The notes below the pieces were generated by a model. The model saw only the letters and a list, made by a program, of their open reading frames with translations, was not told where the DNA came from and ran no database searches. A stretch of 64,000 bases of DNA from Manihot esculenta (lineage: Eukaryota; Streptophyta; Magnoliopsida; Malpighiales; Euphorbiaceae), in the NCBI RefSeq assembly GCF_001659605.2, contig NC_035177.2, positions 930,611-994,610 of the forward strand, read 5' to 3'. The translations under genes were made by a program, and so were the position numbers. This document shows, one piece after another, positions 22,870 to 36,109 of this stretch (position 1 is the stretch's first letter; each line of letters opens with the position of its first letter).

Positions 22870-24072
22870 GCAAGTGGTGGGAGAGATACCTTTTATGTCA
22901 TCAATGGTCCATCCTATGGCTTCCTTGTGCTTCTTTAGTACTTTTAGGAGGCTTTCCTCTTCATGTTGGCTTAACTAATTTGACACTATTACTGGATGTG
23001 TCTTATTAGGTCCCAAGTACATGTATTTCAGATGGTCTGGAAGGGGCTTCAATTCTGATTCTGAAATTTTCTGGTCTGTAGTCTGCTGTTTGGGTGGACA
23101 AGTGTCTGTCAACTTGGTTTGTCTGGCTGAACTGGATTCTGGAATTTCCTTCTGCGCAAAGCTTGGCTGCAATGGAGGACTGAGAGAGCTCCTCTGTGTA
23201 GGAAGCTGAAAGGGTGCGCAAGGATGGGTTTCAGATTGCGCAAGACCCTTGCCCTTTGCTTCCTACGTTGGCTTGCAGCTCACCTGTTGGATGCAATAGA
23301 CTGTTTCTTTCAGTTTTGGCTCTGTCTGGCTTTCATTCCTGCAAAGATCATCATTCAGAAAATCATCTTGATTTTTATCAAAATTTTTCTGGCTCAAGCA
23401 GTCAATAATATCAAGCCCATAAACACGGGACATATCATGTGGATATTTCATAGCATCATAAACATTAAATTTAATGACTTCCCCTTCAAACTCCATAGTC
23501 AATGTGCCATCATGCACATCAATCTTAGTCCTAGCAGTACTCAAGAAAGGACGTCCAAGAAGAATGTCAGAAGTAGTGTTACAACTGTCTTCCTTAGTAT
23601 CAATCACATAAAAATCTGCAGGAAAAACAAGTTCATCTACTTGTACTAGAACATCTTCTAGCACTCCTATGGGATGTACCATAGATCTGTCAGCCAATTG
23701 AATGACTACTCTTGTGTCTTTCAGTGCACCTGCATTCAAAGAATGATAAATAGAAAGAGGCATAACATTAATTGATGCACCAAGATCACACATGGCTTTC
23801 TTTATCCCAACATTGCCTATCTTGCAGGCAATTGCAAACATGCCTTTATCTTTGCATTTGGTAGGGAGTTCTCTTTTAATTACAGTAGTAACAACCTCAC
23901 CTACACTTACTTTTTCTCTTTCTGCAAGCTTTCTTCTATTAGTGCAAAGTTCTTTCAGAAATTTAGCGTACCTGGGAATTTGCTTAACAGCATCTAGCAG
24001 AGGTATATTGATTTGCACTTTTCTGAAAGTATCAAGAATCTCCTTTTCTTCTTTTTCTTTTTGTCTTTTCAA
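22870..24072 (-). pseudogene. Protease and linker of element B
   Basis: Protease with active-site segment MCDLGASINVMPLSIY and downstream ILLGRPFLSTARTKID in the open stretch 23263-24072. The variable linker to RT follows (22975-23262), with stops near 23262 and 22974 (after VSN). This frame is shifted relative to gag; the two overlap at 24032-24072. The linker lacks the RPPN-encoding palindromes seen in element C. Confidence 0.87.
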
Positions 24073-25687
24073 ATCTCTTTGGAAAGGGAGGTGGAATGTG
24101 GAAACTTACTTTCGGATCAGCTCTTTGTGCAGGAGGGACTTCAGTTTGCGCAGGAGTGGCTTCCAGAGTGGGTTCTTGCACAACATGCTCTTCTGCAGTT
24201 GGTTCTTGCGCATGGGTGGTCCTTTCATCTGTCTTGGCCTCTTCAAGCTCTCTTCCACTTCTCAAAGTGATGGCACTAACATTCTGTCTGGGGTTAGTTT
24301 CAGTTTGAGAAGGGAGTTTACCTTGTGACTCAAGCTTGCTCATGGAGGTGGCCATCTGTCCCATTTGTTGTTGGAGAGTCTATACAGAGTGTGTAAGTGT
24401 CTCCATCATCTTTTCAAGGTGTTGGACTGAACTTGAAGGTGCTGGTTGGGCTTGATTTCTTTGGTAATTCTGATAATTATTGGCCCTTCCATAGCTCAAG
24501 TTTGGATGGTCTCTCTAGCCTGGATTGTATGTATTTGAATATGGATCATGCCTAGGCTGGTTGTATCCTCCAATGGTGTTAATCTATTGGTTATCTTCTT
24601 GAAATGTAGGACATTGATCAGTGGGGTGTCCTACATAAGCACAAATTCCACATGGCCTAGGTGGCTGAGGTGGTGGAGCCTGTTGTGTTTGGCTTAAGAC
24701 AAAAATTTTCATGACAATGGTTAGTTCAGAAAGCTGAGATGCAATGGTAGAAGTACTTACCTCATTGGTTGTTCTTTGCAGTTGTTTTTCTTCTCCATAT
24801 TGCCTAGAAGAGGCTGCAAGGGTGGAGATCAATTCTCTCATCTCCCTAGGAGTCTTATCTTCAATCTTACCTCCATAAGCAACATCAATGAATTTCCTTT
24901 CTGAGGGTAGCAAGCCTCCATAGAAGAATTCTATGAGTGACCTATCTGAAATGTCATGTTGAGGACAACCTGTACACATTCTTTTAAACCTTTCCCAATA
25001 ATCATATAAATCCTCAGATGGATTTTGTCTTATGCTACTGATCTCTCTTCTTATGCCAATGGCTTTAGAAGTTAGAAAGTATTTATTCAGAAAGGCTCTT
25101 ACCATATCATCCCAAGATGTAATAGATCTAGATGGTAAGTAAAATAGCTAATCCTTAGCATAATCATCAAGAGAAAATGGAAAAGCTCTCAACTTAACAT
25201 AATCCTCAGAAATGCCTTGTGGTCTTATAGATGAGCAAACAATGTGGAATTCTTTTAAGTGCTTGTGTGGATTTTCATTTTCAAGACCTCTAAATTTAGG
25301 GAGAAGATGGATCAAACCTGTTTTAAGTTCAAATGGGACTATCAGAGGTGGATAGTTGATGCAAAGTGGTGCTTGATCACCTATAGGTGCTGCCAACTCT
25401 CTCATGGTTCTTTCTCTTTGCTCTGGGGCCCTCATGGCTGGATTTTCTTGAATTATTTGGTCATGGACAGTATGTCCATTGTGGGCAGCATGTTGTGGAT
25501 TATGTTCAGCCATGGATGAAGAAGAATGGTGCGATTCAGAGGTGTTCAGAAGTGCTTCTGCGCAGGACTCTCCTTGTGGTGCGATTGGAGCTTCTTCCGG
25601 ATGGACAGCTCGCTTTCCTAGTCTTCTGAGAGTGCGTTCAATTTTCGGATCGTAAGGCAGAGTATCCCTACGTTCAGATCTGGTCAT
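24032..25687 (-). pseudogene. Gag of element B, with several stops
   Basis: Starts MTRSERRDTLPYDPKIERTL at 25687 and runs in one frame to about 24032. Stops occur near 25145 (after SLDDYAKD, at a conserved Trp position), 24581 (after EDNQ), 24500 (after YNPG, conserved Trp position) and 24365. Gag core DLYDYWERFKRMCTGCPQHD and the CCHC knuckle CGICAYVGHPTDQC are present. The Trp-to-TAG changes fit G-to-A transitions. Homologous to 50453-52054 in C. Confidence 0.88.
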
Positions 25688-25715
25688 AAAAGATAAATAA
25701 ACAAGTTAAATCAAT

Positions 25716-25733
25716 TCCCCGGCAACGGCGCCA
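25716..25733 (-). promoter_or_regulatory. Primer-binding site of B, tRNA-Asp type
   Basis: Minus strand TGGCGCCGTTGCCGGGGA, perfectly complementary to the 3' end of plant tRNA-Asp including CCA. It sits five bases inside the 5' LTR. Confidence 0.92.
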
Positions 25734-25738
25734 ATTTT

Positions 25739-27390
25739 TGACTCGCGGTTATCGAAGTCGGTCAAAAATAACCTTTCTGGTTATCAACAATTTATAACTG
25801 CAGATAGTGGTGAGAGGATCGAATCCACAGGGAATTGAGAACTTACCTATTTCACTTTTTAAGACCAAGAAAATAAACGGAAACAATAATAAATTAAAAA
25901 ATGAGATAAAAACTGAAAGCGGGATAAAACGAGATAAATTGAAATTGGGATAAAAAACTGTCAGCAAAATAACAAGGGGGTTTGAGATTGATTGTAATAA
26001 CTAATAATAAGAATAATAATAGAAAGCAAATAATAAAATAAAGAGTAATCAATAATGAGAAAGCTCTAGTTGAAGTATTGGATCCACTTCAGTTGTTGGG
26101 ATTGATCACAGACACTTATGCTTTTTGGGATAAAATCAACAAATTGGTCAATAGAGATGGAATAAGATTCTCACCACCATTATCTCTCCTTAGGATTAAA
26201 CCAATTAGGGAACGTCCTCTAATTAATTACTAATCGACAAGTTGCCAAGGAACGTCCTTGGGCTTCAGACAACAAACAACTGTCAATTGCATTAAGAAAT
26301 AGAGAGATCCAATTCTAGCTACCCAAACGTATGGAGATAACGCTAGATCATGCAACTTCCTTGATTTTTACACCAAGTGTTCTTATGTAAGAATAATCCA
26401 AGCAATTACGGACTTAAATCATTCAAACTAACAAATAATTATTTTGCAATAAAAAATCAACGTAGATTTCAAATAACAAAGTAATATAAAAATTAAACAT
26501 GAAATTGCATGAATATTGAACTCCCAAAAGTTGAACAATATTTGATCAAGTCTCACAACCCATTAATCAACTAAAGCTTCAACCAATATTCAACTAGATT
26601 AAAAGAATTCAGCCACTCATGGCTGAATTAAAAACAGAAAATAAAGGAAAAAAAAAAAGACAAATGAACCGAGATGAAGGGGAATTGCAATCTGCCTTGC
26701 GCCGGGCCTTGCGAGAATTGCCGAGTTAGTGAATTGTTCCTCTTCGTCGGCCACTTAATGGTCTTTATATAGGACCAGGGGAGTATGCCATAAATTCAAT
26801 TTGCTGGCCATGTGTGTTGGAATTTGCCGTTCGTGTGTTGGAGTTGAAGTGTTGTCCATGTGCACTGGAATGGGTGAAGTGGGAGCGTGCAAGTGTGGGC
26901 TGCCCATGTGTGCATCCACGGGCTGGTCCATGTGCGGGAATGGGCTGTCCATGTGCATGAGCTTGGTCCACGTGCGTGAGTGTGCGGGGATGGGCTGTCC
27001 ATGTGCATGAGCTTGGTCCATGTGCGGGAATGGTGAAGTGGGAGCATGCATTTGGCCCGTAATTGAGAGGTGCACTGGTCCTTTGCGCGTGAATTGATGA
27101 AGTGCACTGGTCCATGGTGCAAGAATGGGTTGGTCCATGTGCAGGCCCAAGTGCTAAGTTGCTTGAATATTTAAATTTCAAAATATTTTCCTCATTTAGA
27201 TTGACTTGAATCCAACTTGGCAGACTTGCTCTCTTTTGCTCAAAATAAGACAGTTTTAGGGGGATTTTCTCCAAATTATCCTTTTACACCATTTTCTGCA
27301 AAATAATATCAAAAGCAATAAATTAAGCAGAAATTATATAAATATTCATCAATAATATCAATATAAAATGGACTAAATTATGCTCTATCA
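25739..27390 (-). repeat. 5' LTR of element B (1,652 bp)
   Basis: Pairs with 18976-20625 over its whole length, with scattered substitutions. Contains the same array of GGTCCATGTGC units at about 26810-27150 and the TATATAAAGACC box near 26760-26772 on the minus strand. The minus strand drives transcription into the interior towards lower coordinates. Confidence 0.95.
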
Positions 27391-27395
27391 GCGTC

Positions 27396-29045
27396 ATATT
27401 TGTAAATCTAATGCAGAGTAACCTATTCAAGTATACATGGTGTTCGTGATGCGTGAGCATACTTAAAACATTTGATTCGATTAAAATAAAAGTCCGATTT
27501 AGTTCTAATCACCTCTTTCAGATACCGGTCTTTCTCTGAAACAGTTATCTTACTGATGGTCTCTACAGTCTCCTAAATCCAATCCTACACAGATGGACTT
27601 AAATGAAAGACCAAACATAACTTTTACAACAGTGCGATCCCGAAACACCATCTAGAAAAATGACGCAACAGAGCTCTCAATGGGAGCATTAGTCACTAGA
27701 CATAGCAGTGCGGTTCCGAATTATCAATATCATGCATACAAAGAGATCCTTCTTAGAAGTCGATTGGAGCACTCCTTGACGTACAGGTGCCAGACGACAC
27801 TCTTTCAGTGAAACACTAAAACCTACAAAACCAACCACACACCACCAATAATAAAAGAAACCACACAATCCATTCCGGTAAGGGGAGATTAGATGGACGG
27901 CAACAACCAAAATAAAACAAAAAAAAAAAAAAAAAAAAAAAACAAAGCTTTTGGACAAGGGAAGCTAACCAGATCGCAAAAGAGGCAAGTAAGCCATAGA
28001 CCAAAACAACGTCAACAAGCTCAACGGAACAAAACACTTCACCTCACCTATCGATCTTCCTTTCTCTTATTCCCTGTCTCGCCCTTTTTCTCTCTTTCTC
28101 TCTATATTCTTATAGATTATTCAAATATAATTTTATCATGCTTAACTTAATTAAACTAAACTAATCTAATCGGTATTCAAATTTTATGTGACTATTAAAC
28201 ATTGAATTTAAGCCAAATACCGATTACAAAATCAGACATTTGTGTATTTGAATGAAAGAAAGGAACATGTAGAGCGTATCTTTTTACAATTGCCTGTAGA
28301 TACGAAGTTTGTGAAAAATGACTGGCCCTATGTTAACTTTGCCTAAAGAGAACAAGTATTGGCCAAATATATATTGGCACTATTTTACTAATTCAAATTA
28401 ATTCATTCACACCTCAATTAATATTATAAATTATTTAACACTTAAATTTTAAAAATTCATAATAATTAAACATAAATTAATTATATTATAGATATTTTAT
28501 CTAAAAAATTAAAAAAAAATTACTATATGTTGTTATTTGCATTCTAAATTTCATTGAAAATGCTCTAAAATTTTTAAAAATTTACAAAAATTAGAGAGTG
28601 AAATTACCATTTTATGCAATTTATAGCTCAATCAATAAAATTTCAATTATAGTTAACAATAAACCGAAATATTTCTAAATTTTATCAGCAAACCATCAAT
28701 AATATGATCTAAAATAGTATAATATGGTATAGGAGTATAAATATATATTTGGCCTGTTCCAATTGCCATTCTATTCCAACCAAATGAAGTTGATCAAAGA
28801 GGTGCAACCTTACTATTCTTGAATGGAGGTGGGAGAGAGAGGGAGCAAAAGCTGAAGTACAATTCAGATTACAAAATCAAACACTTGAGTTTAAAATTGT
28901 CCAGTTAAACTAGGAATTAATGCCAATAAGGCCTCAACAATAACTAGAAAATGAAACAACATTATTCATGTCAGCTTCACTCAAGGTTTCTCATTGCCAA
29001 CATGATGAAAGATATCAAAAAGCTATTCAGAAATCTGATCCCTGC
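27396..29045. other. Old LTR right part, then AT-rich intergenic DNA
   Basis: 27396 to about 27640 continues the old minus-strand LTR interrupted by B. After it comes DNA with no recognised gene, including a poly-A run at 27919-27942, a TC-rich stretch at 28060-28110 that resembles a plant 5' untranslated leader, and very AT-rich sequence from 28140 to 28780. The Lys-rich frame over the poly-A run is not credible as coding. Confidence 0.55.
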
Positions 29046-29099
29046 TCACTTTCCTTCAGGCTCCTCCTCAATGAAGGTCTTCTTAATCCAGTCAAATGG
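29046..29099 (-). other. Possible terminal coding exon of an unidentified gene
   Basis: On the minus strand a strong acceptor (pyrimidine tract ending ctttcttcag) is followed by 17 codons, PFDWIKKTFIEEEPEGK, and TGA. The peptide is hydrophilic and looks like a real C-terminus, with no repeat character. It lies 1.6 kb downstream of the kinase stop codon on the same strand. It could be a last exon of another gene, an alternative end of the kinase transcript, or a relic. I do not recognise the family, and found no convincing upstream exon between 29100 and 30660. Confidence 0.3.
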
Positions 29100-30663
29100 C
29101 TGAAGAAAGCCACAGAAAAAATTTCATGAATGTGACAAAGAGGCACAACAAACTTCTCTCTCTATCCCTGATTTCATATCTTTTAATGAAACATCAATAT
29201 GTGCTAATTGATTAGTAATTTTAGGTATGTGAAGTAGCAAAGATGAAAAATCAAATAGCAAAGGTTGATAAACTAAAAACTTTCTGGTATATGCCAAAGT
29301 CCTGTGTCATGTAAACCCATTCAAGAACTTCAAAAAGAGGAGATAAAATGCCATTAGACAACAATCAGCGAACAGCAAATAGCCACTAGAATGCAAAGAG
29401 AAATGTCAATACTATTAAAACGTGTCCTGTGACAAGCACAACTCGAGAAAAACACATTCAACCACCAAAGTCACAGGTCTCTACATGAATCGCTCAGTAA
29501 AGAACATTTGCGACGCGAGGCTTTCTTCACAGCTATTTACATATGTGCCAATTGAAACAATGTTGCTTTTTTTACTTTGTTCCGAGTAAACTCTAAAAAT
29601 TAAACCTTTTCTTCCCTTTGTTTCTAAGTTCTACTCCATAGTTCTATATTTACTACATTTCAGAATTGGACGCAAAGGGCCATAAACAAAAGTAGTTTTC
29701 AAGTAATTCACATTAAAGGTTGAACGATCCATATAAGTTAATTCTGCATTATCATCAAGAAAACAACGACAAATATCTAATATTAGCGAATCAATGACAC
29801 AGAGGATGGGATTAAAAAACACCAAGACCACTTGCATTATCAATAATAGAAGAAAGAAAAGAAGATGACAAAGATTTGGAGAAGCAGAAAAAGTATTGTG
29901 GATCAATGAAGCTGGCATTCAACATCAGTCAAAAACTTGTCATTATTCAGCTAAAAGCTCCTTTTACTGAGTTTTTAACGATCCTTGCTCTGGCTAGTAA
30001 CCATTTTTTTTCTATAATTTGCCAAAATTCTTTTGCTATAACTAGTTCTCTTCCAATTCCATGACAGATAACCATTTATTAAGTTACTGTATAGTTTAGT
30101 TAGGCATTTTACAAGTTCAAATCCAACAACAGTACTTGCAGAAATTTTAAAAGAAATCTTTAAACAAAAGATCCACATATAATCACAAGGAGTATCTATA
30201 AATAGCACATAATGAGAACAGCAAAACAGGGAATCACACAAATGCAAAGTTGCAAAATTTTCATCAGCGGAGATTTTATTCCTAAATCTGCAACCAATTC
30301 AACAAAATTGGAAGTATCAACAATCAGAAAATAAAAAGTCAGATCTACTACTTTTGATTCCCCACTAGCATCACCCAAAATCCTACAAGAGCATAAAAAT
30401 AGAAAATGGTTTAAGTCACAAATGAAATTAATTACAATCCCTAGAGTTTCCCTTTCCCTGATTTCCTAGTAATAAAATATTTTAACCAATAATCCTAGTT
30501 GTTCTAATTGAAAATCTGAAAAACTTCTCAAAATAAAAAAGCAACAAGCAAAATGGATAAACAATAAAAATTAAACTAAAGAAATTTATAACCTAATTGT
30601 TTCTTCACCTGTTAATACAAATAAAAAAAAAGTAAAAATGACAAAATGCAGTAAGTATCACCT
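29100..30663 (-). other. Downstream region of the kinase gene
   Basis: No complete gene seen. Just after the kinase stop, AGAG/gtgata (around 30660) is a possible donor, and tgctcttgtag/GATTTT near 30385 a possible acceptor, so the 3' untranslated region may be spliced. The frames at 30196-30378 and 29631-29918 are hydrophobic and composition-driven and are not called. Confidence 0.35.
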
Positions 30664-33061
<2,398 letters not shown>

Positions 33062-33539
33062 ATCCTGCATGTGCCAAAGAGAATATTATCTTAGCCAAAT
33101 TGCAAGAGTGGATTCAACAGACTATATGCACACACACAAACATATATTAAGAACAAAAGTAGTTTAAAGGCAAGTAAGATGAAATTACTAGAAGATATCC
33201 AAACTTTATTTGAATTTTTGGTGCGGAACAACTCCAAAAAATTTTCATAAATCAGTAATAAAGAGATTTAATGAAGAGGGTTTCAGAATTGATTCAAAGG
33301 TGGAATCTGCTAATGGTGTGATGCATCAGGACACAAAAACTCAAACAGGTAGTGCTCTTATGCATTTCATGCATGGTTTAACAGATATCAAACTGAATAT
33401 TCAATTTCCTTAATTTAGATCCAAAAACTAGTTCAAGTGCTCTTATGCATTTCATGCATGCTTAGTAATTGCCACTAACAGAATTGATCAGTCAACTAAA
33501 GTTTCCCTCCAAACACTAATAACAGCCACTTAACTAATT

Positions 33540-33725
33540 CCTCAACCCGCTTCTTCCTTATTTATTCTAGAATATGTGACAATAACCCCCATCAAAAGAA
33601 TCTTCTTGTCCCCAAGAAGATTTGAATTTCAGAAATTGCTTGAGAATGAAGCTCTAATCTTCCCAAGTAGCTTCCTCTTCTAGCAGATTGCTCCATTACA
33701 TAAGACCTTGAGGAATCTGTTTGCA
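33540..33725 (-). pseudogene. Integrase C-terminal relic, first copy
   Basis: Minus-strand relic related to the copy at 34120-34285 but with small indels: MEQSARRGSYLGR here corresponds to MEQSARNEATWED there. It ends in ttcttgtccccaagaag. Too decayed to be coding. Confidence 0.5.
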
Positions 33726-34119
33726 AGACTAAATTCGACAGACTATATAAACACACACACATACACTCAAACATATATTAAGAACAAAAGTAGTTTAAAG
33801 GCAAGTAGAAATTACTAGAAGATAAATCAGTAATCAAAGAAGAGGGTTTTAAAATTGATTCAAAGGTGGAATCTGCTTATGGTGTGATGCATCAAGACAC
33901 ACAAACTCAAACAGCTAGTGCTCTTGTGCATTTCATGCATGGTTTAACAAAAATCAAACTGAATATTTAATTTCTTTAATTTAGATCCAAAAAATAGTTC
34001 TAGTGCTCTTATGCATTTCATGCATGCTTAGTAATTGCCACTAACAGAATTGATCAGCCAATTAAAGTTTCCCTCCAAACACTAATAACAGCCACTTAAC
34101 TAATTACTCAACCCGCTTC

Positions 34120-34285
34120 TTTCTTATTCCTTGTAGAATATGTGACAATAACCCCCTCAAAAATATCTTCTTGTCCCCAAGAAGATTCGAATTTCAGAAA
34201 TTGCTTGAGAATGAAGCTCTGATCTTCCCAAGTGGCTTCATTTCTAGCAGATTGCTCCATTTCATAAGACCTTGGGGAATCTGTT
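34120..34285 (-). pseudogene. Integrase C-terminal relic, second copy
   Basis: Minus-strand reading YEMEQSARNEATWEDQSFIL, then F-x-F and SSWGQEDIFEGVIV. The EATWE core followed by a Phe/Leu-rich stretch and an acidic-GG/GVIV-like end is typical of the chromodomain tail of Ty3/gypsy chromodomain integrases. No upstream integrase core remains. Confidence 0.55.
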
Positions 34286-34499
34286 TGCAAGACTGAATTC
34301 AACAGACTATACATATATACACAGTTACACAAAGACACTCAAACATATATTAAGAACAAAAGTAGTCAATGGTGTGATGCATCAAGACACAAAAACTCAA
34401 ACAGCTAGTGTTCTTATGCATTTCATGCACGGTTTAGAAGAAATCAAACTGAATATTTAATTTCCTTAATTTAAAACCAAAAAATAGTTCTAGTTCTAC

Positions 34500-34890
34500 T
34501 TGATCAATATTAAAAAAAAAAAACAAAATTCAGCGGTACTATATTAGAGAAACACTAATTCCAAGGTTTCCTTTCAAGAAAAGAGGGAAATTAGGGAAGA
34601 AAGGAAGTAATGCAAGAAGTTGCAGAATATTAGAGCAGAAAGGAAAGAACTTGAGAGAGAATTTGAGAAAGAAAAGAGTCGGGAATTATATTCATTTCAG
34701 AATAGTTTTTCTTGTATGGATATCCTCTCTTATATACACTTCTAACAATCTGCAACAGCTTTACAACTAGTACACTATCTATTTCCCTCCAAAACTCAGT
34801 CAGCTCTCTATCTCAGGCTTTTTGCCCTTTGAACATCTTTCCTCAGTACACCCCATTGATTTTTAGAAAGATGGCAACGGAAGAAGACTT
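34500..34890 (-). repeat. LTR-like fragment in the kinase 5' intron
   Basis: The minus strand has features of an LTR downstream part: a tatataagagagg TATA-like box near 34725-34740, then a purine-rich leader with gagaaagaaaagag. It lies next to the integrase relics on the same strand. Ends and family were not determined. Confidence 0.35.
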
Positions 34891-35795
34891 GTTTTGAATG
34901 GGCTAAAATGGTCAAGCTCTTCTCTTTCACTAACTTGTTAAGACTGAAAAATTGGTGAGATTAGACAAGCAACAGTTGGTACTGTAAAAAGTGAGGAAAG
35001 GGCATCAGTGGTAAGTATCTCTTTTTCCCAATAAGATTAGTTTTCTATAACCTGTTAATGGCAGCAGACTAGCAGCACAAGTTCTCATGAAAAAAGTTCT
35101 GTACATTTCTCTGCTAATAACTGTATATTCTAGACAACAGGGTCCCCCAACTGACCAAAAAAAAAAATATTTTCATTATGACACCACTTCAGCTATTGAG
35201 ATATACCAAAATTATAATTATTAACTACTTTATTAGCAAGATTATCAACAATGGAGTTTAACAGAAGATAACTTGGAATGAAAAAGTATTAGGAACTTTC
35301 AGGATTCTCCATTTCTCCTCTTATTTATACTTTCATTGAAGGTCTCCTCTGACTTATCTCCTAGCTCTTAACTTTTCTCAATGAACCAATGAAACAAATT
35401 TACCGGTAAACCTTCTGTGATGTTAAGAATGCCCTGCTCAATTTTTAGCATCCATACTACCATTTTTCTCCTCTCACTTCTTGTCTGAAACTGCCCTGAA
35501 TTCCTTCGTTTAGCATCTACTGAAAAAATTATCTCCTTTCTCCCTCCCTCTTTCTCTTTCTTCTTCTCAATCTCGTTTCCTATTCTATTCTCTCAATCTT
35601 GATTCATTGTTTGGAATAAAATATTAAACAAGAATTCAATTTAATTCAATTATTATCTGTTGATTTCACAAGATTAAAACTTACACAATTTTCATTTTCA
35701 AAGAAAATGAAATCAACTTTTGCAAGAATTCATGAATTCTCATCTTGCAAAATGAATAATCTGAATACAAGAAAAGAATTAGAAGAAGAACTAAC

Positions 35796-35920
35796 CTTTA
35801 TCGTTTCAGAAGTAAATTGGATTGGTGGTGCTTTGTTCTCACGATCTCCTTCTCCAATCTTGCTCTATCTTCTTGCTGCGGGAGTAGTTGATTTTGGCGG
35901 GCTTAACGTTATATGAGGAA
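35796..35920 (-). other. Non-coding first exon (5' UTR) of the kinase gene
   Basis: Minus-strand stretch of normal base composition beginning about 30 bp after a TATA box and ending at a donor AAAG/gttagttct. It joins the first coding exon at GATATGG, giving no upstream ATG in a long frame. The start is estimated from the TATA position. The plus-strand open frame over it (35707-35916) is taken as a shadow. Confidence 0.5.
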
Positions 35921-35947
35921 TGAAAATTCGCTATCGTAATTGGTTGT

Positions 35948-35957
35948 GTTTATATAC
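35948..35957 (-). promoter_or_regulatory. TATA box of the kinase gene
   Basis: Minus strand GTATATAAAC, preceded upstream by very AT-rich DNA and followed 25-35 bp downstream by the proposed transcript start. Position and spacing suit a plant core promoter. Confidence 0.5.
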
Positions 35958-36109
35958 TTTATTAATATAATTAATATTATTAATTTTATATTAATATTAT
36001 TGATACTATGCTAATTTTATATTAGTAATATTAATATTATTAATATAAATTTTCGACTTTAAAGTCTTAATTTTTTTAATATAAAATCCGACTCTAGGCA
36101 AACACACTG

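Larger units (their letters stand above)
18976..27390 (-). mobile_element. Athila-type Ty3/gypsy retrotransposon B, integrase-less
   Basis: Complete 8,415-bp minus-strand insertion flanked by the perfect target duplication gcgtc (18971-18975 and 27391-27395). Order on the minus strand: 5' LTR 25739-27390, perfect tRNA-Asp primer site, gag, protease, linker, RT, truncated RNase H, 3' untranslated DNA, polypurine tract, 3' LTR 18976-20625. LTR lengths differ by 2 bp, which points to a fairly recent insertion. No integrase is present: coding ends at [14 protein letters not shown] and a stop, as in element C. Within RNase H a further deletion removes the part between AVVFALE and [10 protein letters not shown]. 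Confidence 0.95.
33107..34500. repeat. Three tandem, diverged copies of a roughly 0.6-kb segment
   Basis: Copies begin near 33107, 33728 and 34296, each with a (a/g)ttc(a/g)acagactata start, then acatatattaagaacaaaagtagt, then gtgtgatgcatca-g-gacac and tcttatgcatttcatgca. The third copy is shorter, lacking the middle and right parts. The first two also share gtaattgccactaacagaattgatca and an integrase-tail relic. They lie wholly in the 5' intron of the kinase. Confidence 0.85.
33065..35795 (-). other. 5' intron of the kinase gene, filled with repeats
   Basis: Proposed intron of 2.7 kb between the non-coding exon (donor AAAG/gttagttc at 35796/35795) and the first coding exon (acceptor catgcag/GATATGG). 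It holds three copies of a diverged repeat, remains of Ty3/gypsy integrase and LTR-like sequence. Inferred from splice sites only, with no transcript evidence. Confidence 0.55.

Noticed and set aside
27893..28150. Plus-strand Lys-rich frame of 85 codons
   Set aside because: Built on a poly-A run, with no domain and no start or splice context.
33070..33070. ATG at 33070 as the kinase start
   Set aside because: It overlaps the acceptor catgcag/GATATGG; the downstream ATG at 33061 gives MDEYDILERL, a normal kinase start. If the upstream exon is not used, 33070 would be the start and add three residues.
35707..35916. Plus-strand frame of 69 codons
   Set aside because: Antisense to the proposed kinase 5' exon, with splice sites and TATA box all on the minus strand.
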